From JAFGOY01 sp034430335 (GTDB lineage Bacteria > Chloroflexota > Anaerolineae > Aggregatilineales > UBA3940), in assembly GCA_034430335.1 (NCBI GenBank), contig DAOUES010000325.1, positions 1 through 14,635 on the forward strand: a DNA stretch of 14,635 nt, written 5' to 3'. Of the stretch, positions 1-8,100 are shown in pieces. Every line of letters begins with the position of its first letter. Within the stretch, counting starts at the first letter, position 1. The translations under genes were made by a program, and so were the position numbers. The notes beneath the pieces are model-generated. The model did not search any database. It was not told where the DNA came from and worked only from the letters and a program-made list of their open reading frames with translations.

Positions 1-1
1 A

Positions 2-1291
2 ATCTCCTGGATGAAGGGCGAACCCGAATGGATGCTCGATATCCGGTTGAAGGCGCTGGAGCACTTCCTTGAGCGCCCGATGCCCAACTGGGGAGCCGAT
101 CTCAGCGCGATCGATTTCGACAACATCTTCTACTTCGTCCGGGCGACCGAAGAGCAGACCGCCGACTGGGACATGGTTCCCGACGAGATCAAAGAGACCT
201 TCGACAAACTGGGCATCCCCGAAGCCGAGCGCAAGTTCCTGGCCGGGGCAGGAGCGCAGTACGAGTCGGAGGTGATCTATCACAAAATACGCGAAGACCT
301 TTCAGCGCAGGGTGTGGTTTTCCTCAGTATGGACGACGGACTCAAGCAGCACCCCGATCTGGTCAAGGAATACTTCACCAAGATCATCCCTTACACCGAT
401 AACAAGTTCGCCGCGCTGAACACCGCCGTCTGGTCAGGCGGATCGTTCATCTACGTCCCGCCGGGCGTCGAATTGACGATGCCGCTCCAGGCGTACTTCC
501 GCATCAACACGATGAACATGGGGCAGTTCGAGCGGACGCTGATCATCGTCGACGAGGGGGCGTTCGTCCACTACGTCGAGGGCTGCACCGCGCCGATCTA
601 TTCGAGCGACAGCCTGCACGCGGCGGTCGTGGAGATCATCGTCAAGGAAGGCGCACGCTGCCGCTATTCGACCATCCAGAACTGGTCGAATAACGTGTAC
701 AACCTGGTCACCAAGCGGGCGGTCGCCTATAAGAACGCGACGATGGAATGGGTCGACGGCAATATTGGCAGCAAGATCACGATGAAATATCCCGCCGTCC
801 ACCTGCTGGAACCCGGCGCACACGGCGAGGTGTTATCTATCGCCTTTGCCGGGAAGGGGCAGATACAGGACGCGGGGGCGAAGATCGTCCACGCTGCGCC
901 CTATACCACCAGCAAGGTCACCAGTAAGTCGATCAGCATCGATGGTGGGCGGGCGAGCTATCGCGGCCTGCTGAAAGTCTATGAGGGGGCGCATCACGCG
1001 CGGAGCAATGTCGTTTGTGATGCGCTGCTGCTCGACGACAAGTCACGCTCGGATACCTACCCCTACATCGAGATCGACGAGGCGGATGTGACCATCGGCC
1101 ACGAGGCATCGGTCAGCAAGGTGGGCGAGGATCAGCTTTTCTACCTGATGAGCCGGGGGCTTACCCAGGAACAGGCCAACGCGATGGTGGTCAACGGGTT
1201 CATCGAGCCGCTGGTCAAAGAGCTGCCGATGGAATACGCGATGGAACTCAACCGCCTGATCCAGATTCAGATGGAAGGCAGCATCGGATAA
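2..1291 (+). CDS. sufB: Fe-S cluster scaffold SufB (5'-truncated by window edge)
   Basis: This is the SufB subunit of the cytoplasmic SufBC2D complex, on which Fe-S clusters are built before transfer to apoproteins. The reading frame is open to the window edge: codons for Ile-Ser-Trp precede the first ATG at 11. SufB proteins are usually about 460-480 residues, so roughly 40-50 N-terminal residues lie upstream and ATG 11 is not the real start. Counting from ATG 11, the typical beta-helix core is present, including GCTAP around Cys192. The C-terminal block SNVVCDALL has Cys336, which corresponds to the catalytic Cys405 of E. coli SufB, and GHEAS has His364. The family ending EDQLFYL-x-SRGL is intact. 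The gene ends in TAA. sufD follows on the same strand after a 123-base gap holding a hairpin repeat. sufC is expected just upstream but cannot be seen. Confidence 0.96.
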   Translation: MSWMKGEPEWMLDIRLKALEHFLERPMPNWGADLSAIDFDNIFYFVRATEEQTADWDMVPDEIKETFDKLGIPEAERKFLAGAGAQYESEVIYHKIREDLSAQGVVFLSMDDGLKQHPDLVKEYFTKIIPYTDNKFAALNTAVWSGGSFIYVPPGVELTMPLQAYFRINTMNMGQFERTLIIVDEGAFVHYVEGCTAPIYSSDSLHAAVVEIIVKEGARCRYSTIQNWSNNVYNLVTKRAVAYKNATMEWVDGNIGSKITMKYPAVHLLEPGAHGEVLSIAFAGKGQIQDAGAKIVHAAPYTTSKVTSKSISIDGGRASYRGLLKVYEGAHHARSNVVCDALLLDDKSRSDTYPYIEIDEADVTIGHEASVSKVGEDQLFYLMSRGLTQEQANAMVVNGFIEPLVKELPMEYAMELNRLIQIQMEGSIG

Positions 1292-1310
1292 CTGTTTTAT
1301 AGGCAAAGGC

Positions 1311-1366
1311 CGCCCCCCTCTGTCGCTGCGCGACATCTCCCCCCGCTGGGGGGCGATTGGGTTGGC
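1311..1366 (+). repeat. Double-hairpin intergenic repeat, copy 1
   Basis: This element of about 56 bases lies in the sufB-sufD gap. The first hairpin has stem TGTCGC/GCGACA (1321-1326, 1330-1335) with loop TGC. The second has six C facing six G (1339-1344, 1348-1353) with loop GCT, followed by CGAT and GGGTTGG. The same layout recurs twice in the sufD-sufS gap, with different stem sequences that still pair. It resembles a REP/MITE-like dispersed element. A transcript through it would fold strongly, so it could modulate mRNA stability or readthrough, but that is inference. Confidence 0.75.
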
Positions 1367-1401
1367 TCAAACCGATAGTTGGACAGTGGAATCAAGCAAA
1401 C

Positions 1402-1405
1402 GGAG
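1402..1405 (+). promoter_or_regulatory. Ribosome binding site supporting the TTG start of sufD
   Basis: GGAG at 1402-1405 sits nine bases before TTG 1415. No in-frame ATG or GTG lies close by, so this site decides in favour of a TTG start for sufD. Confidence 0.55.
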
Positions 1406-1414
1406 TCGTGAACG

Positions 1415-2752
1415 TTGTCAAGAAGACGTGAAGCATTGAAAGAAGTAACCTTACCGATCAGCCGTGAGAGCGTGATCGGATTATCGGAGCGGCTTGGCGA
1501 ACCGGGCTGGCTGCGCGAGAAGCGGCTCGAAGCGTGGGCGCTGGCCGAATCGCTGCCGGTGCCCACCACCAAAGACGAACCCTGGCGGCGCACCGATCTG
1601 CGCCGGGTGGACTGGACTCAGGCAAACCACCTGGTCAATCCCAACGGCTCGACGACCATCGGGCAGGTGCCCACAGAACTCTATCGCCCGCTGATCGGCG
1701 ATAAACAGGGCGGGCTGCTCGTGTTTGTCGATGGGAAACCGGTCCATACCGGGTGTTCCGAAGAACTGGACTCGAAGGGCGTCATCTTCACCGATCTCTC
1801 CACCGCGTGGCGCGATCACCGCGACCTGGTTGAGCAGCATTTCATGACCCAGGCCGTAAAGCCAGGCGAGGACAAATTCGCGGCGCTGCACGCTGCATTG
1901 TGGACGCACGGCGTCTTTCTCTACGTCCCCGCCGGGGTGGAAGTCGATCAGCCTTTGCACTCCGTCGAATATACGACCGGCGTCGAACTGACCAGCACGC
2001 ATATCCTCGCCGTGCTTGAGAACGGGGCGACTGCCACCTACCTGCACGAGAGCGTGTCGCCTGACCGGAGCGAGCAGTCGATCCACCTGGGCGCGACCGA
2101 ACTGGTCGTCGGGGATGGAGCGAATTTGCACTACGTCGGCCTCCAGAACTGGAACGAGAGCACGGTCAATATCAGCCACCAGCGGGCGCGTGTCGAACGG
2201 GGCGGACAGTTGGACTGGGTCAGCGGGGAAATGGGGACACGGTTCAGCAAGGTGTTCCAGACCCTCGATCTTGACGGCGACGACTCGTTCGGGCGGATTT
2301 CGGGGCTGTATTTCGCACATGGCCGCCAGCATCTCGACATCGACACGCAGCAGAATCACCACGCGCTGCGGACGACGAGCGACCTGCTGTACAAGGGGGC
2401 GCTCAAAGAGAAGAGCCGCACCGTCTGGCAGGGGATGATCCTGGTCGAGCCGGGCGCGCAGCGCACCGACGGATTCCAGGCGAACCGCAACCTGATGCTC
2501 GACAGCGGTGCCCGCGCCGACAGCATCCCCGGGTTGGAGATCGAGGCCGACGACGTTCGATGCACGCACGCGGCGACGGCTGGGCGCATCGACGATACGG
2601 AGTTATTCTACCTGCAATCACGCGGAATCCCGCGTGATGTTGCTACTAAATTGATCGTCGACGGCTTCTTCGACCCGGTGATGCAGCGCATTCCGTATGA
2701 AGGTGTTCGCGAGCGGCTGGCCGCGTCGATTGACGAGAAGCTGGAGCGGTAG
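1415..2752 (+). CDS. sufD: Fe-S cluster assembly protein SufD
   Basis: SufD is the paralogue of SufB in the SufBC2D scaffold; in well-studied systems it is needed for iron acquisition and forms the heterodimer with SufB. The product is 445 residues, normal for the family. It shows the N-terminal helical region with EPWRRTDL, the repeated beta-helix core, and a C-terminal block RCTHAATAG then ELFYLQSRGIP. His385 in that block matches E. coli SufD His360, and Cys383 precedes it. The start is TTG at 1415, chosen for the GGAG motif nine bases upstream; a second in-frame TTG at 1436 is possible but has no clear ribosome site. The gene is third in a SUF order (C presumed)-B-D-S-U-Rieske, all on one strand. 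The 278-base gap to sufS is filled with hairpin repeats, so S-U-Rieske may be transcribed less than B-D or have an extra promoter. Confidence 0.95.
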   Translation: MSRRREALKEVTLPISRESVIGLSERLGEPGWLREKRLEAWALAESLPVPTTKDEPWRRTDLRRVDWTQANHLVNPNGSTTIGQVPTELYRPLIGDKQGGLLVFVDGKPVHTGCSEELDSKGVIFTDLSTAWRDHRDLVEQHFMTQAVKPGEDKFAALHAALWTHGVFLYVPAGVEVDQPLHSVEYTTGVELTSTHILAVLENGATATYLHESVSPDRSEQSIHLGATELVVGDGANLHYVGLQNWNESTVNISHQRARVERGGQLDWVSGEMGTRFSKVFQTLDLDGDDSFGRISGLYFAHGRQHLDIDTQQNHHALRTTSDLLYKGALKEKSRTVWQGMILVEPGAQRTDGFQANRNLMLDSGARADSIPGLEIEADDVRCTHAATAGRIDDTELFYLQSRGIPRDVATKLIVDGFFDPVMQRIPYEGVRERLAASIDEKLER

Positions 2753-2763
2753 CAGAGAGCAAC

Positions 2764-2822
2764 CCCCAACCCCCTCTGGCCCTACGGGCCATCTCCCCCA
2801 AACTTGGGGGCGATCAGGGTGT
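2764..2822 (+). repeat. Double-hairpin intergenic repeat, copy 2
   Basis: Second copy of the element described at 1311, starting 12 bases after the sufD stop. The first hairpin is TGGCCC/GGGCCA (2777-2782, 2786-2791) with loop TAC. The second is CCCCCAA/TTGGGGG (2795-2801, 2804-2810), followed by CGATCAGGGT. Only the flanks CCCCTCT, CATCTCC-like and GGGGGCGAT are kept between copies; both stems differ from copy 1 but remain perfectly paired. Confidence 0.8.
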
Positions 2823-2846
2823 TGTGTGTGTTTGGCGTGGCGGAGC

Positions 2847-2904
2847 ACCCCCTCTGACCGACTTACGTCGGCCATCTCCCCCACAGGGGGCGATCAGGGT
2901 TGGC
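2847..2904 (+). repeat. Double-hairpin intergenic repeat, copy 3
   Basis: Third copy, same orientation. The first hairpin is longer, TGACCGAC/GTCGGCCA (2855-2862, 2867-2874) with loop TTAC. It has one A/C mismatch on this strand, which would be a G-U pair if the element is read from the other strand. The second hairpin is five C facing five G (2878-2882, 2886-2890) with loop ACA, followed by CGATCAGGGTTGG. Together with copy 2 it fills about half of the sufD-sufS gap. Confidence 0.8.
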
Positions 2905-2944
2905 TTTGTTTAACGCGGCTTGTTCACCAGATAAATCGACTTGC

Positions 2945-2971
2945 GGGCGACCGCGAGGGTCGCCCCTACGA
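2945..2971 (+). repeat. Dispersed palindromic repeat, copy A
   Basis: A 26-27 base element with inner palindrome GGGCGACC/GGTCGCCC around GCGAG, ending CCCTACGA. A near-identical copy (24 of 26 positions) lies in the opposite orientation at 14441-14466. It is non-coding and sits in the sufD-sufS gap between double-hairpin copy 3 and the hairpin before sufS. I recall similar elements as common intergenic repeats in Chloroflexota-type genomes, which is background knowledge and not shown here. Confidence 0.7.
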
Positions 2972-3000
2972 GATGGGTGTAAAAAGAGTATGTTGGGGAT

Positions 3001-3015
3001 GGGGGCAGCGCCCCC
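3001..3015 (+). other. GC hairpin just upstream of sufS
   Basis: GGGGGC/GCCCCC with loop AGC, ending 15 bases before ATG 3031. It has no T run, so it is not a convincing intrinsic terminator. Its position could occlude or pace ribosome entry at sufS; this is inference. The rest of the gap (2905-3000) shows only the 2945 repeat and no convincing promoter. Confidence 0.5.
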
Positions 3016-3030
3016 GGCCCTCAGCCAGAA

Positions 3031-4290
3031 ATGAGTCTCATGAAAAACGATTACTCAACCCCACTTGATGTCGACGCGATACGCGCCGATTTCCCGATTC
3101 TTCACCAGGAGGTGCGCCCCGGCGTGCCGCTGGTCTATCTCGACAACGCGGCCACCTCGCAGAAGCCGCTGGCGGTGATCGAGACGGTCTCCGATTACTA
3201 CCTGCGCTACAACGCGAACGTCCACCGGGGCCTCCACAAACTCAGCGAGGAGGCGACCGACGCCTACGAGAGCGCCCGCAGGCGCATCCAGGCGTTCGTC
3301 AATGCCGCCTCGTTCCGCGAGATCATCTTTACGCGCAACACGACCGAGTCGATCAACCTCGTCGCGCAAAGCTGGGGGCGGAACAATCTCAAGCCGGGCG
3401 ATCTGATCGTCTCGACCGAGATGGAGCATCACTCGAACATCGTGCCCTGGCAGATGCTCACCGGGCAGACCGGGGCCGTGTTGGAGTTCGTGCCGATTGC
3501 CGAGGGTGGCATCCTCGATCTGGATGCGTATCACCAACTGCTCGAAGAAGGCCCCAAACTGGTCACCTTCACCCAGATGTCGAATGTGATGGGGACGATC
3601 CCCCCGGCGCGAGAGATGATCGAAGCGGCCCACGCGGTCGGCGCGGTCGTCCATGTCGACGGGGCGCAGAGTGTCCCGCATATGCCGGTCGACGTGCAGG
3701 CGCTCGATGCCGATTTTCTCTCGTTCTCAGGCCACAAGATGTGCGGCCCGACCGGGATCGGCGTGCTGTATGGCAAACGGGAGATACTCGAAGCGATGCC
3801 CCCCTTCATGGGCGGCGGCGATATGATCAAACGGGTGGAACTGGGTGAATCCCAGTGGAACGATCTGCCCTACAAGTTCGAGGCGGGCACGCCCGCCATC
3901 GGCGAGGTGATTGGATTCGGCGCTGCCGTCGATTATTTGAGCGTGATCGGGATGGACAAAGTCCACCAGCACGAAACCGCCGTCACCGCCTATGCCCTCG
4001 ACAGGCTGTCAGAGGTGGGTGGGGTGCGGGTGCTCGGCCCGGAAGACGTGTCGATCAAAGGCGGGGCGGTGGCGATGGTGCTCGACTGCGCCCACCCGCA
4101 CGACGTGGCCCAGGTGCTCGACCATCACGGGATCGCAACGCGGGCAGGCCATCACTGCGCGATGCCGCTGCACCAGCATTGCAAGGTCGTTGCCTCGACA
4201 CGCGCCAGCTTTTACCTGTACAATACCTTTGAAGAAGTCGACCGTCTGATCGACGGCCTGTACAAAGTCAAGGAACTTTTTGCCAGGTAG
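3031..4290 (+). CDS. sufS: Cysteine desulfurase SufS
   Basis: SufS is a PLP-dependent, type II cysteine desulfurase. It converts cysteine to alanine and leaves a persulfide that is handed to SufU. The 419-residue product carries the family signatures in order: LDNAATSQKP near residue 38, MEHHSNIVPW near 131 (PLP-stacking His), HVDGAQS with Asp210 and Gln213, SFSGHK with PLP-lysine Lys236, RAGHHCAMP with active-site Cys376, and STRAS with Arg391. His357 in HPHDVA aligns by spacing with the His of B. subtilis SufS (His342) that exchanges zinc ligands with SufU, which fits the neighbouring sufU. ATG 3031 is used; ATG 3040 is equally plausible, since neither has a strong ribosome site. The gene ends in TAG, and sufU follows after 74 bases. 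Confidence 0.97.
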   Translation: MSLMKNDYSTPLDVDAIRADFPILHQEVRPGVPLVYLDNAATSQKPLAVIETVSDYYLRYNANVHRGLHKLSEEATDAYESARRRIQAFVNAASFREIIFTRNTTESINLVAQSWGRNNLKPGDLIVSTEMEHHSNIVPWQMLTGQTGAVLEFVPIAEGGILDLDAYHQLLEEGPKLVTFTQMSNVMGTIPPAREMIEAAHAVGAVVHVDGAQSVPHMPVDVQALDADFLSFSGHKMCGPTGIGVLYGKREILEAMPPFMGGGDMIKRVELGESQWNDLPYKFEAGTPAIGEVIGFGAAVDYLSVIGMDKVHQHETAVTAYALDRLSEVGGVRVLGPEDVSIKGGAVAMVLDCAHPHDVAQVLDHHGIATRAGHHCAMPLHQHCKVVASTRASFYLYNTFEEVDRLIDGLYKVKELFAR

Positions 4291-4299
4291 GTGCAACTG

Positions 4300-4320
4300 C
4301 GTCAGACCGTAGGTCTGGCG
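4300..4320 (+). other. Hairpin in the sufS-sufU gap
   Basis: Stem CGTCAGACC/GGTCTGGCG (one G-U pair) with loop GTA, ten bases after the sufS stop. No T run follows, so it is more likely an mRNA-processing or attenuation element than a terminator. Confidence 0.55.
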
Positions 4321-4364
4321 ATTGAGCCGCCAGGTATCCACCAGAGATAACAGGAACACAAGAA

Positions 4365-4760
4365 ATGGACGACCTCTACCGGGAGATAATCCTCGATCAT
4401 TACCAGAACCCGCGTAAAAAAGGCAAGCTGGAACCTGCCGACATCGACTACGCCGAAGACAACCCCGTCTGCGGCGATCATATTCACCTGACCGTGCAGC
4501 TTGACGAGAACAATGTCGTCAAGGCGGTTGGCTGGGAGGGCGAAGGCTGCGCGATCAGCCAGGCGTCGGCTTCGATGCTCTACGAGACGCTCGTTGGCAA
4601 GAGCCTCGACGAGATTCGCACCATCGGCAAGGACGATGTGTTGGAGATGCTCGGCATTCCCCTCAGCCCGGTTCGGTTGAAATGTGCGCTGCTCTCGCTG
4701 AAGGTGCTCAAGGCCGGGGCCTATGGCCTGACCGCGTGGCCCGGCGAGGAAGAGGACTGA
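4365..4760 (+). CDS. sufU: SufU-type zinc/sulfur-acceptor protein
   Basis: SufU accepts persulfide sulfur from SufS at a zinc-bound cysteine site and passes it to the SufBCD scaffold. The 131-residue product begins MDDLYREIILDHYQNP, typical of SufU, and shows the ligands in NPVCGD (Cys36, Asp38), GEGCAIS (Cys62) and RLKC (Cys107). Lysine before the last cysteine is SufU-like, where IscU has histidine. However, Cys62 to Cys107 is separated by only 44 residues, as in IscU, and lacks the roughly 18-20 residue insertion of Firmicute SufU. The gene therefore belongs to a compact SufU branch. ATG 4365 follows AGGA at 4352-4355. It is linked to sufS upstream, and the Rieske gene follows after 89 bases containing a hairpin. 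Confidence 0.92.
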   Translation: MDDLYREIILDHYQNPRKKGKLEPADIDYAEDNPVCGDHIHLTVQLDENNVVKAVGWEGEGCAISQASASMLYETLVGKSLDEIRTIGKDDVLEMLGIPLSPVRLKCALLSLKVLKAGAYGLTAWPGEEED

Positions 4761-4768
4761 TCAAGATA

Positions 4769-4787
4769 GGTCACCCACAGGGTGACC
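4769..4787 (+). other. Hairpin followed by TTT in the sufU-Rieske gap
   Basis: Perfect 8-base stem GGTCACCC/GGGTGACC with loop ACA, eight bases after the sufU stop and followed by TTTA. The T run is too short for a firm terminator call. Partial termination or transcript end protection before the Rieske gene is possible. Confidence 0.5.
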
Positions 4788-4849
4788 TTTAGGCGGGATC
4801 AGATCGGGCGTTGCACCAGATAAAGTGTTGGAAATCCAGGTTAACAACG

Positions 4850-5161
4850 ATGGCTGAATGGATCAAAGTCGCCACCGTCGACGAACTGCCTCCCGGCGAA
4901 CGGATCGTCGTCGATGTAGATTACGAGTGGGTGGCGATCTTCAACGTCAACGGAACGCTGTACGCGATCAACGATACCTGCTCCCATGCCGAAGCCTCTC
5001 TCGCCGAGGGCGACCTCGACGGGCACGAGATCGCCTGCCCGCTGCACGGGGCACGCTTCGATATTCGCACCGGAGATGTGCTCAGTTCTCCCGCCGCCGT
5101 CGGAGTCGATACCTACGAGGTAAAAATCGAGGGGGGCGACATCTATATCAGGCTTCCCTGA
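4850..5161 (+). CDS. Rieske-type [2Fe-2S] ferredoxin in the suf operon
   Basis: This small soluble electron carrier has a Rieske [2Fe-2S] cluster held by two Cys and two His. The 103-residue product shows both ligand boxes: CSH (Cys44, His46) and CPLH (Cys63, His66), with 16 residues between them and the usual GARFD and TGDV sequences after the second box. It has no signal peptide or membrane segment, so it resembles dioxygenase-type ferredoxins and not cytochrome bc1 Rieske proteins. The start is ATG 4850, with AGG nine bases upstream; an in-frame TTG at 4811 would add 13 residues unlike the family. Its place at the end of a SUF operon suggests it supplies electrons for cluster assembly or is itself a client, but the partner is not known from the sequence. 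It converges on the kinase gene with 29 bases between. Confidence 0.9.
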   Translation: MAEWIKVATVDELPPGERIVVDVDYEWVAIFNVNGTLYAINDTCSHAEASLAEGDLDGHEIACPLHGARFDIRTGDVLSSPAAVGVDTYEVKIEGGDIYIRLP

Positions 5162-5190
5162 CCGCCCCTTTGATCGAAGGTTGCCCCTGG

Positions 5191-8100
5191 TCAGTCTTCT
5201 GTAGATTGAATCGGCAGCGTGAAGAAAAACGTACTGCCTTTCCCCAGTTCGCTTTCAACCCACATATTCCCGCCGTGCAGCTCGACGATCAGCTTGCTGA
5301 TGGTGAGGCCCAACCCCGTGCCGCCAATCGACGTGCTGGTGCTGTCGACGCGGTAGAAGCGCTCGAAGATGTTTTCCTGCTGCTTCTTCGACAGGCCGAT
5401 GCCCTGATCATGGATGCCGACCCGGATCGAATCGCCGACGACCTCGCGGGTGATCGATATTTCGCCGCCCTCGGGCGAGAACTTGACGGCGTTCGAGAGA
5501 AGGTTCTGGAAAACCTGGTTCAGCCGGAAAGGGTCTCCAATGGTGGGAGGAACATCTGAATTGCATACAAGGTCAAATGTGTGCTGCGGCGACGTATCGA
5601 TGAAGGGTTTCACCACCGAGGAGATGATCTCGTCAAGGCTGATCGTTTCATTGCGAAGCTCGAGGCCATGCCCGGCTTCAAGCCGGGAGATGTCGAGCAG
5701 GTCGTCGATGATCTGGGCCAGGTGGGTGGACTGCTCTTTGATGATCCGGTGATAGTAATCCTGGCGCTCCTGGCTGAGTTCGCGTTCGAGCAGGATTTCG
5801 CTGAACCCCCGGACGGAAGTCAGCGGGGTGCGGAGTTCGTGGGCGGCAGTGGCGAGAAACTCGTCTTTCATGCGCTCGACGGCCTTCAATGCGCTGATGT
5901 CGCGGATGGTGCAGACGATGCCGATCAGGTTGTCCTTCTCTTTGATTTTCGCCAGGGCGATATCGGCATCGAAGGAAGTTTTGTCTTTATGGTTGGCGAC
6001 CGCTTCCAGGCGGGTGGTGTCGGCCTGGTCTTCGATGCTTTCGAAGTAATCGTCGATCAGCGCGTGATAGGCCGGGGCGATCAGCGATGTCAGCGGCTGG
6101 CCGAGCGGTCCATAGGACTGGCACTTGAAGAAATCGCAAAAGGCTGGGTTGGCCGATTCGATGATCCCCTGCCCGTTGAGCAGCAGCACGGCATCGGGGG
6201 TGTTATCGAGAATAGTGCTGATCTGTTTGTTGATCTGACGCAGTTCGACGGTGCGTTCCTCGACCATTTCTTCGAGATGCTCCGAATATTCGCGAAGCTG
6301 TTTTTCGGCCTCCTTGAGGGCAGTGATATTGAGGACGAATGAGTAGAACAGGTCTTCCCCTTCGAAGTCCAGATAAGTGGTGGTGACCAAGACCGGGAAA
6401 GTGGTGCCGTCTTTGCGTACGTGCCGCCGCTCAGATGTCAGGTTTTTGTCCTTTTTTGGCTCTTTTACGCCCTCAGCCCGCAAAGCGTGATCGATATCAG
6501 GAATGGTCATCGAGAGCAGCTCTTCCCGGCTGTATTGCAAATTCTGGCAGGCCATCTCGTTGACATAGGTAATCCGGCCTTCGACGTTGAAGACGATGAC
6601 GGCTATGCTGGAGTTGTCGACGGCAAACTGCGTCTTGAGGAGCGCCGCCTCAGCCCGTTTGCGCTCGGTGATGTCGACAAATGAGCCAATTGCCAGGCGT
6701 TTTCCCCCGAGATCAAGTACTGCGGAACTGATTAGAATGTTCCTGATCTCGCCTGACTTGGTAACAATCTCCCCTGGATCGTTTTTTGTGTAGCTAACTT
6801 TTGCCAATCTACCTAAACTGGCCATTACTTCATCTGGATTATTCCATATGTTCAGATCATGAATATTTGAGCCAACAAGTTCTTCTTTTGAATACCCTGT
6901 TAACTGATAGAAGCTGTCATTCATATCCAACCGGATTCCATCCGCCAGATCAAGAATCTGCATGGCAATGGGATGGTTGTAAAAAGCCCTGGAGAACTTT
7001 CCTTCGCTCTCCCGCAGGGCTTCTTCGATCTGCCTGCGCTCGGTGATGTCGGCGGCGTAAATGGCGACGCTGTTCACCTGCCCGCTTTGATCGTCGAAAA
7101 CCGGGTAAACACTGCTGGCGTACTGTACACCCGCCCGGCGATCCTCGAAATGGGCGGGGCTGCCTGTTTCGAAGACCCGGTCGATGATGGCTTTTCTCGA
7201 TTGGGCAATTTCGGACGGCAAGATATTGTAGGCGTTTTTCCCGATCAATTCGCCGGGCGCGAATCCCAGGCGTCTGGCACCGTTCTCGTTGATGTTCAAC
7301 ACGATCCCATCATGGTCCAGGAGCGCTATCGTTTCAAATGGCGCGTTGAACAATGCCTTCAGCGTTGCCTCTCGCTCGCGCAGCGCTGTTTCGGCCTGCC
7401 TGCGCTCGGTGGTATCCTGGCCGATGAGCAGCACGGCAGGTTTTCCCTGAAAGTTTATTGGAACGGAAGCGGCTTCGAAAAACAGCGTTGACCGGTCGGA
7501 ACGCACCAGCACAATCTCGATCAGGGGATTAGATTTTCCAAGCTCGGCGTTTTTTACGCGATCACGGACCGCCGATTGGTACTCAGGAGCGGTAACATCA
7601 AGTGGACTGAGGCCAACTACCTTTTCCAGGCTGTCGTATCCCAACATGTAGGCCATAGCCGGATTGACAAAGGCGTAGTGCCCTTCTTGAATCACCGCGA
7701 TGGCGGTCGGCGAGGCATTGACCAGCACCCGGTAGCGCTCTTCGCTTTCACGTAGAGCCTTTTCAGCCTTTATCTGCTCGGTGATGTCTTCCATAACGGC
7801 GATCATGCCGTCGAACCGGTTCTCATGGTCGAGGATCGGCGAGGCATTGATCGAGAGATAGATATGTTCACCGCCGGTTTTTTCGACAGCATGCCGGACC
7901 CCAAAAACCGATTTCCCGGATGCCTTTACACGCAGGAAAGGCAGTTGGTCATCAGATAGGGGTTCTCCGTCGAAGTTCGTGATGCGCCAGGTTGGTTCGT
8001 TATAGGCTCGCTGCGTGATCTCGTCTCTGCTCAGGCCGAGCACGGTCTCTGCCTGGCGGTTGGCAAAGGTGATCTGGCCTTCCCGGTCGAGAACGGCAAT

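Noticed and set aside
1481..2569. Long open frame (362 codons) antisense to sufD
   Set aside because: It is the mirror of a well-conserved GC-rich gene whose codon bias leaves other frames open. Its translation shows no recognisable domain or ribosome site.
2905..2940. Possible promoter for sufS (TTGTTT with GATAAA about 18 bases on)
   Set aside because: Both hexamers match poorly and lie among repeat elements; not supportable.
2697..3068. Possible small gene spanning the sufD end and the sufD-sufS gap
   Set aside because: Most of it is translation of the hairpin repeats, with no ribosome site, and it overlaps both real genes.
5162..5190. Possible bidirectional terminator between the Rieske and kinase genes
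   Set aside because: Only a five-base stem around GATC, without T runs, can be formed; too weak to call.
5581..6342. Open frames opposite the kinase gene
   Set aside because: They follow the codon pattern of the kinase on the other strand and have no domain signal of their own.
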